From Actinomycetes bacterium (GTDB lineage: Bacteria > Actinomycetota > Acidimicrobiia > Acidimicrobiales > Ilumatobacteraceae), in contig JANYCT010000039.1 of the NCBI GenBank assembly GCA_025360105.1, positions 82,279-146,278 of the forward strand: a stretch of 64,000 nucleotides of DNA. Reading direction: 5' to 3'. Below are positions 16,950 to 26,171 of this stretch, one piece after another. The notes beneath the pieces are model-generated. The model worked only from the letters and a program-made list of their open reading frames with translations. It made no database searches and was not told the origin of the DNA. A program made the position numbers and the translations under genes. The stretch's first letter is position 1. Each line of letters begins with the position of its first letter.

Positions 16950-19577
16950 GTGGACGAGAAGTGGCCGCTCATCGGACGAAACGAAGAACTGTCGGTGGTG
17001 GCAGCTGCGTTGGCCAATCCGGACTCGAGCGGAGTGGTACTCGTCGGACCCGCCGGGGTCGGCAAGACACGACTCGCCACGGGGTGCATGAGCCTGGGCA
17101 TCGCACGCGGCTTCGCGACAGCGCGGGTAGTGGCGAGCAGAGCTGCGTCCGCTATCCCGTTTGGCGCCCTTGCTCCCCTGCTGCCACCGGGCGCCGTAGC
17201 CATCGAACGTGGTTTGAATGCGCTGCGGCAAGCAACGATCGCATTGACAGATCTCGCCGACGGTAGGCCGCTGATGCTGCTCGTCGACGACGCTCACGCG
17301 CTCGACGACGCATCAGCCGTTCTGTTGCAGCAACTCGCTGCGACACGCGCAGCATTTCTCGTGGTGACGTTGCGCAGCGGCGAAACTCCTCTCGATTCGA
17401 TTGTGTCACTGTGGAAAGACCACGGCGTCGAGCGACTGACCATCGAGCCGCTCTCGCGTCCGAACGCGGATCAATTCGTGAGCACGATGCTCGGAGGCGA
17501 AGTCGAGACGGGCACACTCAACACGTTGTGGTCCAAGACGCAGGGCAATCCGATGTTCTTACGCGAACTTGTCCTCGGCGCCACCGAACATCAATCGCTT
17601 GAACAACGAACAGGTCGTTGGTACACCGTTGGCGAGCTCGAGCCATCCGATCGCCTGTCTGAACTGGTGAGCTCGCGGCTCAGCGGTTTGGCGCGAACCG
17701 AGTTGGAGGCACTCGAATTGGTCGCCTTCGGCGAGCCGATCGGGGTGGGCATGGTGACCGATCTCAGCGATGCGCACGTGATCGAGGAACTCGAACGGAA
17801 AGGACTCATCGCCATGGTGCGCGACGGACGCCGCAACGAGATCCGCCTTGCGCACCCAATGTACGGCGAGGTGCTGCGGGCGCGCACACCTGCACTGCGT
17901 ATTCGCTCCGTGTGTCGCAGCCTCGCCGAAGCCGTGGAGGCAACCGGCGCCAACCGACGTGAGGATGCGTTGAGGGTGTCGTTGTGGAGGCTCGATGGTG
18001 GCGGCGTGGCACCGATGCCGCTGTTGCTCGCGGGTACCGCGCAGGCCTACTTCGCGAACGATCTCCTCACGGCCGAGCGCCTTGCACGAACCGCATTCGA
18101 CATCGAACCCAGCTTCACTTCGGGGTTGTTGCTCACCGAAATCCTCTATGAACTCGGTCGCGGGCGCGAGTGCGTTGTCGTGCTCACGACAGTTGCCCGC
18201 ATCGCCGAAACGGAATTCGAACGTGCCCGCGTGGCAGTCGTCCACGCAACGACGTTGTTCTGGAAGTTGGGCGACATCGATCAGGCCCGACAGGTGATGC
18301 ACGACGCGCTCGAAACGTTGACGTCGCCATCCGAGCGCGACGAGGTCACCGCGTTCCAGGCGTTGGTCGACGTGCAAGCGGGTCAGCCGCACTTGGCACT
18401 ACACATCACGATGCCCGTACTGACCACCGGCTCCGGCCGGCCCTACGTGCTCGCCGCGCTCGCAGGCGCGCTCGCCATCTCGATCGTTGGCCGACCACTC
18501 GATGCGATCGAGATGGCCGACAAGGCGGTAGAGATGCGTCAGGAACTGGGACAGGAGCTCACGCTGTTCCAGACGGGGCTGCTCCTCGTGGCCAAGATGG
18601 GTGCGCTGCAGGAGGCCGGACGCATCGACGAGGCCTACGAGCTTGCGGAGTTCACTCGCTCGCTGGCGGCCGAAACCAACGACCTCTCGAATCAGGGGTT
18701 CTGTTGCATCAGCCTGGCGCGAATCACACTCGCCGCGGGGCGGCTGCACGAGTCTGCTGCCCGCGCTGCAGAGGCAGTTGACCTGTTCCGTCGATGTGTC
18801 CATCCGGGACCCATGCGTTGGGGTCTCGGATATCTCGCGCTCGCATCAGCGATGTCGGGCGATCTGCGCACCGCACGAGATGCACTCTCGGAGTTGGCCG
18901 TACTCGCGCCGCATCCGGCGCTCATGTTGGAGATCGACTGCGACCGAGCCCGAGCATGGACTGCGGTGAGCGAAGGTCGCCTCGGCGATGCACGGATCAT
19001 TCTTCGGACCGGCGCAGAGGCAATGCGCGCGTCGGGCCAGATCTCGTTCGAGGCGTCGGTTCTGTTCGATATCGCCCGCCTCGGCACTCCAAAGGACGTG
19101 ACGGTCAGGCTCGGCGAGATCGCTGACATCGGCCAGAGCGAGCTGCACCATGCCATGGCCGCAACGGCTTCGGCGCTCGCACGTTGCGACGCCGCAGCAC
19201 TCGCCGAGGCTGCCAATTCGTTTGAACGGTTCGGCACATACCTGTTTGCGGCGGAGACTGCGGTCGCAGCTGCCGACGCGTACCGCAAAGCGGGCGACCG
19301 ACGACGCTCAGCCGAGTGGTCGCGCCGCTCGGTGGAGTTTGCGGCGCGGTGTGATGGTGCGCGAACACCCGGGCTCACACACGTCGCTTCGCATGTGCCG
19401 CTCACCCAACGCGAGCGCGAAATCGCTACCCTCGCCGGGCAGGGCCTGTCGAGCAAGTCCATCGGCGAGAGACTGTTCGTTGCCAGCCGCACTGTCGATA
19501 ACCATCTCGCGCGCATCTACGACAAGCTCGGCGTCGCCAACCGCGCCGATCTCGCCGACGCAATGTCCAGTCTCTGA
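16950..19577 (+). CDS. LAL-type LuxR transcriptional regulator
   Basis: An 875-residue large ATP-binding regulator of the LuxR family. Walker A GPAGVGKT is at residues 33-40 and Walker B reads LMLLVDDAHALDD. A long TPR-like helical middle follows, and the C-terminus is a LuxR helix-turn-helix: LTQREREIATLAGQGLSSKS, then RTVDNHLARIYDKLGVANR. Such proteins are inducer-responsive activators. The start is GTG at 16950. No obvious target operon is attached; the next genes begin about 200 bp downstream on the same strand. Confidence 0.92.
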   Translation: MDEKWPLIGRNEELSVVAAALANPDSSGVVLVGPAGVGKTRLATGCMSLGIARGFATARVVASRAASAIPFGALAPLLPPGAVAIERGLNALRQATIALTDLADGRPLMLLVDDAHALDDASAVLLQQLAATRAAFLVVTLRSGETPLDSIVSLWKDHGVERLTIEPLSRPNADQFVSTMLGGEVETGTLNTLWSKTQGNPMFLRELVLGATEHQSLEQRTGRWYTVGELEPSDRLSELVSSRLSGLARTELEALELVAFGEPIGVGMVTDLSDAHVIEELERKGLIAMVRDGRRNEIRLAHPMYGEVLRARTPALRIRSVCRSLAEAVEATGANRREDALRVSLWRLDGGGVAPMPLLLAGTAQAYFANDLLTAERLARTAFDIEPSFTSGLLLTEILYELGRGRECVVVLTTVARIAETEFERARVAVVHATTLFWKLGDIDQARQVMHDALETLTSPSERDEVTAFQALVDVQAGQPHLALHITMPVLTTGSGRPYVLAALAGALAISIVGRPLDAIEMADKAVEMRQELGQELTLFQTGLLLVAKMGALQEAGRIDEAYELAEFTRSLAAETNDLSNQGFCCISLARITLAAGRLHESAARAAEAVDLFRRCVHPGPMRWGLGYLALASAMSGDLRTARDALSELAVLAPHPALMLEIDCDRARAWTAVSEGRLGDARIILRTGAEAMRASGQISFEASVLFDIARLGTPKDVTVRLGEIADIGQSELHHAMAATASALARCDAAALAEAANSFERFGTYLFAAETAVAAADAYRKAGDRRRSAEWSRRSVEFAARCDGARTPGLTHVASHVPLTQREREIATLAGQGLSSKSIGERLFVASRTVDNHLARIYDKLGVANRADLADAMSSL

Positions 19578-19780
19578 CCCAGTGCCCGACGTTGAGTATC
19601 GAATACTCATGACACGTAGATCGCGACGTGCTCGAATTGACGCTGTGCGATTCCACGCTCGTCGAAAGACCACCGAAGGTTTGAACCTTTTCTTCGGCAC
19701 AAGTGAAATCGACGCCCTCCTTCACCGTTACTCCTTGTGTTGCGTCCACTACGGGGCGTCCACTTTCCAAGGAGCACACC

Positions 19781-20551
19781 ATGAACGGCCCAGCTATCGC
19801 CAGATCGGCCAGGAAGTTTGTTGCCGCAGGGGCAAGCCACCGCAGAGCAGTGATCGTTGGCATGATCGCCGCGCTGGCGGCCGCCACGGCGGCCGGTGCG
19901 GCACCCGCCACCTTCACGCCCTGGTCGGATCACCACGAGCCGACTGCGGCGAGCCAGACCACCGTGCTCAGCACCGAGTCGACCGTGGCTGCGACATCCA
20001 CCACAGATCTGAAGGGGTCGGGGGGCGCAACAACGACACCGCCGGCGCCAACCTCCACCGAGGCTTCCCACCACGAACCTTCGACCACGGTTGCGCCACA
20101 GGTGCCCCCGCCCACCTCAACCCAGCCCGCGTCAGTCGAGCCGCCGCACACGATGCCCCCGCCTCCCCCGCCGTCCACGACCCTCGCCCCGCATACCGAG
20201 CCGCCGACCACGTTGGCCGGAGCGCACGAGGCACCGCCGAGCACCACCGAGGTGAAGACTCCCGCAACGTTGCAGCTTGCCTGCAACATCGTCGGCGAGC
20301 ACCTCAACAACGTCAACTGCGAGTGGACCGGGCCGGTGCCGGCAGGGTTCAGCCGCTATCTGCTGCTACGCGGCAACCAGACTGCGAAGGGCCGAGTGCC
20401 ATTCGCGTCGGGCGACCCAACTGCTCACTCGTTCATCGACCTCGCAGTGCCGGCGGGCGCCTATACATACGTGCTTGTCGTGGTCGATGCGGGCGGCAAG
20501 CCGATCGCACACAGTTCCGTTGTGCCGATCACAATCATCGCGGGCGGCTGA
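19781..20551 (+). CDS. secreted Thr/Pro-rich protein with C-terminal domain shared with the 21194 product
   Basis: A 256-residue exported protein of unknown function. N-terminal hydrophobic segment VIVGMIAALAAATAAG, then about 120 residues dominated by Thr, Pro, Ser and Glu. A compact C-terminal domain follows (about 170-256) with PATLQLACNIVG, VNCEWTGPVPAG, YLLLRG and KPIAHSSVVPITI, probably fibronectin-type-III-like with one Cys pair. The same domain ends the gene product at 21194-22000. The start ATG at 19781 follows AAGGAG; the longer frame from 19703 is not used. It sits 10 bp before an ECF sigma gene and is likely in its regulon. Nothing was recognised at 19578-19780. Confidence 0.75.
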   Translation: MNGPAIARSARKFVAAGASHRRAVIVGMIAALAAATAAGAAPATFTPWSDHHEPTAASQTTVLSTESTVAATSTTDLKGSGGATTTPPAPTSTEASHHEPSTTVAPQVPPPTSTQPASVEPPHTMPPPPPPSTTLAPHTEPPTTLAGAHEAPPSTTEVKTPATLQLACNIVGEHLNNVNCEWTGPVPAGFSRYLLLRGNQTAKGRVPFASGDPTAHSFIDLAVPAGAYTYVLVVVDAGGKPIAHSSVVPITIIAGG

Positions 20552-20561
20552 GCGATATCAG

Positions 20562-21194
20562 GTGTCCGTGACCGAAACACCGCGAACGCAACGTCCGCGG
20601 CCAGAGTCCCCCTCCAGCGGTGAGGGCTCGTTCGATGACGAGCGAGCCCTCACCGAACGGGCGCGCACCGACCGAGACGCGTTCGCTCAGCTCTACCGCC
20701 GTCATGTGAACGCCGTGTACGCGTTTGCGTATCGCCAAAGCGGATCGAGAGAAGCTGCCGAGGAGGCAACCTCGGCGACGTTCGAGCGGGCACTGCGGGG
20801 CATTGCCTCGTTCGAATGGCGAGGCGGCGGCGTACGCGCGTGGCTGTTTCGCATCGCATCGAACGAGGTCACCGAGATCTACCGTCGCCAGTCGCGCGCA
20901 ACTCGGCCGAGGGGGCAGTTGGCAATGCGAGACCTCGCTCCGGATTCCTACGGTGTCGAGGTACACGCGAACCTCGACGCAGGCGTCGACACGGCTGTTC
21001 TGCACAACGCGATTTCGTCTTTGCACCCGCGCTATCGCGAAGCGGTAACGCTGCGGTATTTAGCCGGGTTCTCGTCGGAGGAGGCAGCATCGGCGCTCGG
21101 GTGCTCGAAGGCAATCTTGGCAGTGACGTTGCACCGCGGTCTCAGCGCACTTCGCAAGGCACTGAACACCCATCTCGTAGTGGAGGAGACGTGA
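20562..21194 (+). CDS. ECF-type RNA polymerase sigma factor
   Basis: A sigma-70 family ECF factor of about 210 residues. Region 2 reads FAQLYRRHVNAVYAFAYRQS, then EEATSATFERAL and AWLFRIASNEV. Region 4 reads LHPRYREAVTLRYLAGFSSE, then EAASALGCSKAILAVTLHRG. The N-terminal 40 residues are a charged extension. Candidate starts are GTG at 20562 and 20568. It overlaps the downstream membrane protein by the TGATG junction at 21192-21196, which suggests translational coupling with a partner that may act as its anti-sigma or sensor. Confidence 0.9.
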   Translation: MSVTETPRTQRPRPESPSSGEGSFDDERALTERARTDRDAFAQLYRRHVNAVYAFAYRQSGSREAAEEATSATFERALRGIASFEWRGGGVRAWLFRIASNEVTEIYRRQSRATRPRGQLAMRDLAPDSYGVEVHANLDAGVDTAVLHNAISSLHPRYREAVTLRYLAGFSSEEAASALGCSKAILAVTLHRGLSALRKALNTHLVVEET

Positions 21195-22000
21195 TGCGAA
21201 TCAGTCGCCGCTCACTCAAGTCATCACTCACCCAACTCGGGAAAGCACCGGCTCCCGATGCCGACCCCGCCTTCGTCGACCGGTTGGAAGCGCAGTTGAT
21301 GACCGACGGCGCGACACCGCCATTGCCTGCCGACAACGTGATCCCGTTCCGTAGTCGCGCCCATCGCGCTTTCGTCATCGGTGTTGCAGCCGCAACGCTC
21401 ACCGGCGCAGCGGCCGCTGCAGCGCTCGTCATGGGTACGGGCAACGACAGTCACCGTCTGATCACCGCGACTGAGCCCACCGCAACGAGCACTGCGACGA
21501 GCACTGCGACGACAAATACCGTCGAGCCGACGTCGACAACAAGTACACCGCTCAACACCACGACCACGACCTTGCCAACGTCGACGACTCTCGCTTCAGG
21601 GGTCACTACCACCATCCCCGCCGGACCTACACCGACGACGGTCAGCAATGTGGTGCCGCCCGTGACGGTGCCCGACACGACGACCACCACACTGACTGTG
21701 GGTTCGACCAGCACCACCGAAGTGCACGTTCCGGCGACATTGGGCATCAACTGTGTCGTCGATGGTTCGCACATCACGTGCATCTGGACCCCAGGGCCCG
21801 GCGGAACCGATCACTACCTCGTACTACGTTCGCGGCCGGGCGGCACCGATGGGCGCGTGCTTACACCCCTGCCCGGACAGCTCACGTATACCGATACCCA
21901 GATCGTCAGCGGCGATTCATTCAACTATCTCGTGCACGCGTTCGACGCAACTGGAAAGAGCGTGGCGCACAGCACCGCCGTGCTCGTGACCGTTCCATAA
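21194..22000 (+). CDS. membrane protein with Thr-rich stalk, candidate sigma-factor partner
   Basis: A 268-residue single-pass membrane protein. About 45 cytoplasmic residues (SRRSLKSSLTQLGKAP and following), then a TM helix AFVIGVAAATLTGAAAAAAL, a Thr-rich extracellular stalk (about 95-180), and a C-terminal domain with LGINCVVDG, ITCIWTPGPGG, YLVLRS and VAHSTAVLVTV. That domain matches the C-terminus of the 19781-20551 protein. Position and topology are those of an anti-sigma factor, but no zinc-binding anti-sigma motif is visible. The start ATG has GGAGGAG 5 bp upstream. Confidence 0.75.
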   Translation: MRISRRSLKSSLTQLGKAPAPDADPAFVDRLEAQLMTDGATPPLPADNVIPFRSRAHRAFVIGVAAATLTGAAAAAALVMGTGNDSHRLITATEPTATSTATSTATTNTVEPTSTTSTPLNTTTTTLPTSTTLASGVTTTIPAGPTPTTVSNVVPPVTVPDTTTTTLTVGSTSTTEVHVPATLGINCVVDGSHITCIWTPGPGGTDHYLVLRSRPGGTDGRVLTPLPGQLTYTDTQIVSGDSFNYLVHAFDATGKSVAHSTAVLVTVP

Positions 22001-22019
22001 TCCGTTGCGCCTGATTGCG

Positions 22020-22319
22020 TCAGCTCGCGTGTCCGCCCACGGAACGTGATGCTGCCGACGCCACTGCCGCGCGTGTGAGCGGCACGCGACGAAGGGGAGG
22101 AAGCGACGGGGGCGGCTGCCGCCGTGGCGGCAGATCGCGAAGCAATTCGGCCGACGCCTGCGTGATCGTGAACACGGCGCGCTCGAAGGCAGCCTCGGTG
22201 ACCGCGGTGGTCTTTTGCACACCGCTGATCTTGCGCACGTACTGACGCGCGGCTGCAGCTATCTCGTCAGGAGTTGCCAGCGGCTCGAGGCCACGCAACG
22301 TTGTGATGTTCCGGCACAT
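22020..22319 (-). CDS. DUF2277 family protein
   Basis: A 99-residue cytoplasmic protein with the DUF2277 signature: MCRNITTLRGLEPLATPDEI, then AAARQYVRKISGVQKTT and EAAFERAVFTIT. The function of the family is unknown. The C-terminal 30 residues are a basic, Pro-rich tail beyond the usual domain. It converges with the sigma/surface-protein operon (19-bp gap). Confidence 0.85.
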   Translation of the reverse strand: MCRNITTLRGLEPLATPDEIAAAARQYVRKISGVQKTTAVTEAAFERAVFTITQASAELLRDLPPRRQPPPSLPPLRRVPLTRAAVASAASRSVGGHAS

Positions 22320-22363
22320 GCCGCGATGGTAGGTCGCCCAGCCCTGCAGCAGCGACCGGTAAT

Positions 22364-22969
22364 TTACTGCAGCCGTGTTGGGCGGTTTCGGCGACCCTCG
22401 AGCGGAATTGGGCCGGCCGCTGCCACCGCTGCGGCGCTGGCGAGCACCTTGGCGAGCACCTTCAGGAGCGTCTTGCGCTCGCTGCTGGTCAGTTCCGCAA
22501 ACACGGCCTGCTCGATCTTGCGGATGCCCGGCAGCAGTTGATCGGTAATAACTCGACCCTCAGGGGTGATCTCGATGAGCAGGCTGCGGCGGTCGTCAGG
22601 GTTCGGGAGCCGTCGCACCCAACCCCGATACTCGAGCATGTCGAGCGTGCCGGTCATCGTGGCAGACGATGTGAGCGAGCGCTCGCTGATCTGACTCGGT
22701 GTCAGTGGCTCGCCGGCGCCATCGATGATGGCCAAGCTGTTCAGCACGCTCTGCGACACGCCGAATGTGTCGAGCATCGTCCGCTCGATCTCATGGATCA
22801 GCGCGAGACCCGTGCGGATGAGGGTGGCGTAGGCCTCGGCGGCCACCGGATCGCCGTCGGGGAACTCGTCGGCGAAGTCTGATCCCACCTTCACGACGCC
22901 AAGCGCGGCCGGCGAAGGCGAGCCGAAGCTCACCTTTCGCGGCCGGCCCGGACGTCGTTGGTCAGACAC
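22364..22969 (-). CDS. MarR-family transcriptional regulator
   Basis: A regulator of about 201 residues with a MarR winged-helix core: LTPSQISERSLTSSATMTGT, then LDMLEYRGWVRRLPNPDDRR and LIEITPEGR. A 45-residue N-terminal extension (RRPGRPRKVSFGS) precedes the core. The GTG start at 22969 overlaps the stop of the small upstream ABM gene, so the two are cotranscribed. It probably controls its own operon and perhaps the nearby Baeyer-Villiger monooxygenase. Confidence 0.85.
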   Translation of the reverse strand: MSDQRRPGRPRKVSFGSPSPAALGVVKVGSDFADEFPDGDPVAAEAYATLIRTGLALIHEIERTMLDTFGVSQSVLNSLAIIDGAGEPLTPSQISERSLTSSATMTGTLDMLEYRGWVRRLPNPDDRRSLLIEITPEGRVITDQLLPGIRKIEQAVFAELTSSERKTLLKVLAKVLASAAAVAAAGPIPLEGRRNRPTRLQ

Positions 22970-23234
22970 TTTCGAAGATCTCGATCCGCGGGGCCGAGGT
23001 GACACCGGCGCGCTGCATTGCTGCGCCGAACTTCGCATCGTGGGTGAAGGCATCTGCCTGGTCCACCGTGGGGAACTCGTGGGTGATGAACACGTCGTTC
23101 GCATCGGCGGGAAGACGCAGGACGCGCTGGCCGGTGCAACCGTGCTCGGCACGAACTGGTTCGACTTCGTCGTAGACGGCGCGCCATGCGGCGTAGTCGG
23201 CAACGGTGTGACGGACAACAAGGGTTGCGCTCAT
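22962..23234 (-). CDS. small dimeric alpha-beta barrel (ABM-like) protein
   Basis: A 90-residue protein with the ferredoxin-like pattern of ABM/EthD-type dimeric barrels: LVVRHTVADYAAWRAVYDEV, VFITHEFPTVDQADAFT and a terminal APRIEIFESV. Many relatives are annotated as cyclases or monooxygenases without proof. It is the first gene of an operon with the MarR regulator. The ATG at 23234 is preferred over a TTG at 23243, because GAGAAAG sits upstream at a workable distance. Confidence 0.7.
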   Translation of the reverse strand: MSATLVVRHTVADYAAWRAVYDEVEPVRAEHGCTGQRVLRLPADANDVFITHEFPTVDQADAFTHDAKFGAAMQRAGVTSAPRIEIFESV

Positions 23235-23279
23235 ACTGGTCAACTTTCTCGGAAGGAAGCTACGTGCTTCGGTGTGGTT

Positions 23280-23308
23280 ACTTTAGCGATATTTCACCAC
23301 GGAGTCAA
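23280..23308 (-). promoter_or_regulatory. sigma-70-like promoter of the ABM-marR operon
   Basis: On the reverse strand TTGACT (23308-23303) and TAAAGT (23285-23280) are separated by exactly 17 bp, and the first gene starts about 45 bp downstream. The spacer includes GTGAAATATCGC. It is one of the most AT-rich stretches in this half of the window and a natural place for a MarR operator. Confidence 0.6.
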
Positions 23309-23336
23309 GTCATTTACTCCCGAACTATATTTCCTA

Positions 23337-25127
23337 TCAGGGTGCTTGAGTCGTCAACGCGCCGGGCATGGTGCCGGTCTCGCGCCAGCGTTCGAGATAG
23401 CCGGCGTAGTCCAGCAAACTGCCTGCGTACACCAGGTTGCGGGCGGCCTTCGCGTTTGCGTAGACCTGCTCGCTGTTGTAGTAGCTCGGCGTGCAGTCGA
23501 CGCTGTACCGAGCCGCCCCAGCCGCAGCGCCGTAGAGCACTAGCAGCCATTCCTCTTCGGCTTCTGCGCTTGCCTCGATCGTGGCGATACCTCGCTCCTG
23601 GCACGCTGCGATGATGCTGGCGACGTGTTCAGTGGACTTGGACAGGAAGTGCAAGAAGTTGGTGCCGAATCCGGCCTGCACGAGGCTGATGATCAACAGA
23701 TTGGGGAACCCACCGGAAAGCACGCCGTGCAAGGTTCGTGCGCCCTGATCCCAGCGCTGGCTCAACGCGATGCCATCGCGGCCGACCGGATCGAAACCCA
23801 GTCGACGATCGAGGTCGGACGTCACCTCGAATCCAGACGCGAAGATAAGACAATCAACGGGGTACTCCACGCCGTCAACGACCACGCCCGTGGCGGTGAT
23901 GCGTTCGACACCGAGTCCATTCGTATCGACGAGATGCACGTTGGGGCGGTTGAAGGCGGGGAGATACTCGTCGTGGAAGCACACCCGCTTGCAGTTCTTG
24001 CTGTACCACGGCTTGAGCTTGGCGGCCGTCGCCGGGTCATGCACGACCTGATCGACCCGATCGCGAATTGATTCCATCGTCGCAAAGTCGCTCTGTTCGA
24101 GCGCTGCGGCTTCCTGATCGGACTCGGGAAGTTTCTGGGTGTTGACCCACATTACATCGGTCCATCCGTCAGCCACGAGGTTCTTCTCCGGTTTTACACC
24201 CGTGACAGCATGTGTGAAATTGACGATGCGTTCGGCCTGCCAACCCGGGGCGAGCCCGTTGAACCACTCGAGGTCAGTGGGTCCGTTGTTGCGAACCCCA
24301 ACCGCCGATGGTGTGCGCTGGAAGACGTACAGCTCTTTGGCCGCCCTGGCGAGCTGCGGCACGGCCTGCACGCCCGTGGCTCCGGTGCCGATGATACCGA
24401 CACGCTTGTCGGCCAGCTTGTCCATGAATTCGGTGTTGCTTCCGCCGGTGTATTCGAAGTCCCACCTGCTGGTATGAAACGCCTTGCCTTCGAAGTGCTC
24501 GATACCGGGGATGCCGGGGAGCTTGGCCTTGTGCAACAGCCCACCCGCTGTCACGAGATACGTCGCCGACAGCTTGTCGCCGCGGCTGGTGCCGACGAGC
24601 CACCGATTCGCCGTTGCGTCCCACTCCGCAGAGGTGATCACCGTCTGGAACAACGCACGCGGGTACAGGTTGAACTGTCGGGCGAGCAACTGACAGTACG
24701 CGAAGATCTCCGACGCACTGGCGTACTTCTCTGTGGGCACGTAACCGGTTTCTTCGAGCAGTGGCAGGTACGTGTACGACTCGACATCGCACATACATCC
24801 CGGGTAGCGATTCCAGTACCAGGTGCCACCAAAGTCACCGGCCTTTTCGACAATCCGCACGTTCGTGATCCCGAGCTTGGCGAGATTGATCGCCGTGAGC
24901 ATTCCGGCAAAGCCGCCACCGACGATGACCACGTCAGACTGCTCGACCACCGGATCTCGCGAGAAGTTCGGATCCACGAATGGGTCACGATCGAAGGCCT
25001 CGTAGTCGTCCTTCAGCTCGCGGTACTGAGCAGTGCCATCTGCGCGAAGTCTCTTCTCGCGTTCGATTCGATAGTGCTCGCGGAGTTCATCGACCTCGAC
25101 GTCCACTCCGCTGTCGTCCATGCTCAT
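23337..25127 (-). CDS. Baeyer-Villiger flavin monooxygenase
   Basis: A 596-residue FAD/NADPH monooxygenase of the cyclohexanone-monooxygenase type. FAD loop [20 protein letters not shown], Baeyer-Villiger fingerprint [12 protein letters not shown], and NADPH loop [11 protein letters not shown] are all intact. Such enzymes insert oxygen beside a ketone to make an ester or lactone; the substrate here is unknown. It is a single gene, leftward, 102 bp beyond the start of the ABM-marR operon. Starts at 25127 and 25121 are both ATG. The upstream 25128-25373 stretch has no clear gene. Confidence 0.9.
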   Translation of the reverse strand: MSMDDSGVDVEVDELREHYRIEREKRLRADGTAQYRELKDDYEAFDRDPFVDPNFSRDPVVEQSDVVIVGGGFAGMLTAINLAKLGITNVRIVEKAGDFGGTWYWNRYPGCMCDVESYTYLPLLEETGYVPTEKYASASEIFAYCQLLARQFNLYPRALFQTVITSAEWDATANRWLVGTSRGDKLSATYLVTAGGLLHKAKLPGIPGIEHFEGKAFHTSRWDFEYTGGSNTEFMDKLADKRVGIIGTGATGVQAVPQLARAAKELYVFQRTPSAVGVRNNGPTDLEWFNGLAPGWQAERIVNFTHAVTGVKPEKNLVADGWTDVMWVNTQKLPESDQEAAALEQSDFATMESIRDRVDQVVHDPATAAKLKPWYSKNCKRVCFHDEYLPAFNRPNVHLVDTNGLGVERITATGVVVDGVEYPVDCLIFASGFEVTSDLDRRLGFDPVGRDGIALSQRWDQGARTLHGVLSGGFPNLLIISLVQAGFGTNFLHFLSKSTEHVASIIAACQERGIATIEASAEAEEEWLLVLYGAAAGAARYSVDCTPSYYNSEQVYANAKAARNLVYAGSLLDYAGYLERWRETGTMPGALTTQAP

Positions 25128-25373
25128 GTGCTCCTCTGATTCCTACCGACTCACTGCGGCGTTGTGATGTACCCGCGCAACAGGCGGCGATCGGCTCCTG
25201 ACCAGCATTCTCCATGCCCGAGCGCGACTCCAAGTCGGTCGAACAAAACGCGCCCGTCACGGGTTTGGCAGTGTTGGCGCGTCGGAATTTCGTCGTGTTC
25301 GAGACCCCATTAGGCTGTGGCGCATGAACTGTCTGCATGTAGCTCGCTCCATCGGCGTGCCCGGGTTGATCCG

Positions 25374-26171
25374 ATGATGCTCGACGTGCCCCGTTCGAGG
25401 CTATGCACCCAGGAGGAACTGGAGTCTCCGAGCTTCCAGCGATGGGCGCAGATTTTACGCGAACCTCACATGTACTTGCATCGCAAGCTCTGGGAGTGGA
25501 GCTTCATCGCCGAGATACTCGATCGCGACGGCATGCTCGCACCAGACAAGCGGGGTCTTGGCTTTGCTGTCGGCCACGAACCACTCGTCGCGGCCTTTGC
25601 GGCCCGCGGCGCGACAGTGACGGCAAGCGATTTGGACGTCGAACAGGCAGCTCTCGCCGGTTGGGTCGGATCGAATGAGCACGCGGCCTCGTTGAGCAAG
25701 TTGAACGATCGTGGCCTCTGCAGCGCGTCTGAGTTTGCTCGGCTCGTCACGTTCCGAGTTGTCAACATGTTGGACATCAACGTCGACGAGCTCTGCGACT
25801 TCGACTTCACGTGGTCGTCGTGCGCCTTCGAGCACCTCGGCGGCCTCGATGCCGGACATCAATTTGTCCTTAACTCGATGAAGTGCCTGAAACCGGGCGG
25901 CCTCGCGGTGCACACGACGGAGTTCAACGTTGCATCCAACGATGCCACGGTGGACACCGGCGGCACCGTCATTTACCGCCAGAGAGATATCGAAGCTCTC
26001 GTCGCTGACCTCCGCAGTCACGGCCACCGCGTGTGGTTGGACTTCGATCGTGGTTCGTTGCCCATTGACTATCACGTCGATGTGCCGCCCTACACGCACG
26101 ATCCGCACCTGAAACTGCACCTGATGGGCTACACCACGACGTCGATTGGCATCGTTGTTCGATGCAGTTGA
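25374..26171 (+). CDS. SAM-dependent methyltransferase (class I)
   Basis: A protein of about 265 residues with a Rossmann methyltransferase core. The SAM loop reads GLGFAVGHEPLVAAFAARGA, then VTASDLDVEQA with the ribose-binding Asp. DFTWSSCAFEHLGGLDAGH and MKCLKPGGLAVHTTEF are the post-loop segments. It is translationally coupled to the following membrane glycosyltransferase-like gene (10-bp overlap). The acceptor is unknown; the context suggests a cell-surface glycan or its lipid carrier. I use the ATG at 25374 rather than the GTG at 25317. Confidence 0.8.
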   Translation: MMLDVPRSRLCTQEELESPSFQRWAQILREPHMYLHRKLWEWSFIAEILDRDGMLAPDKRGLGFAVGHEPLVAAFAARGATVTASDLDVEQAALAGWVGSNEHAASLSKLNDRGLCSASEFARLVTFRVVNMLDINVDELCDFDFTWSSCAFEHLGGLDAGHQFVLNSMKCLKPGGLAVHTTEFNVASNDATVDTGGTVIYRQRDIEALVADLRSHGHRVWLDFDRGSLPIDYHVDVPPYTHDPHLKLHLMGYTTTSIGIVVRCS

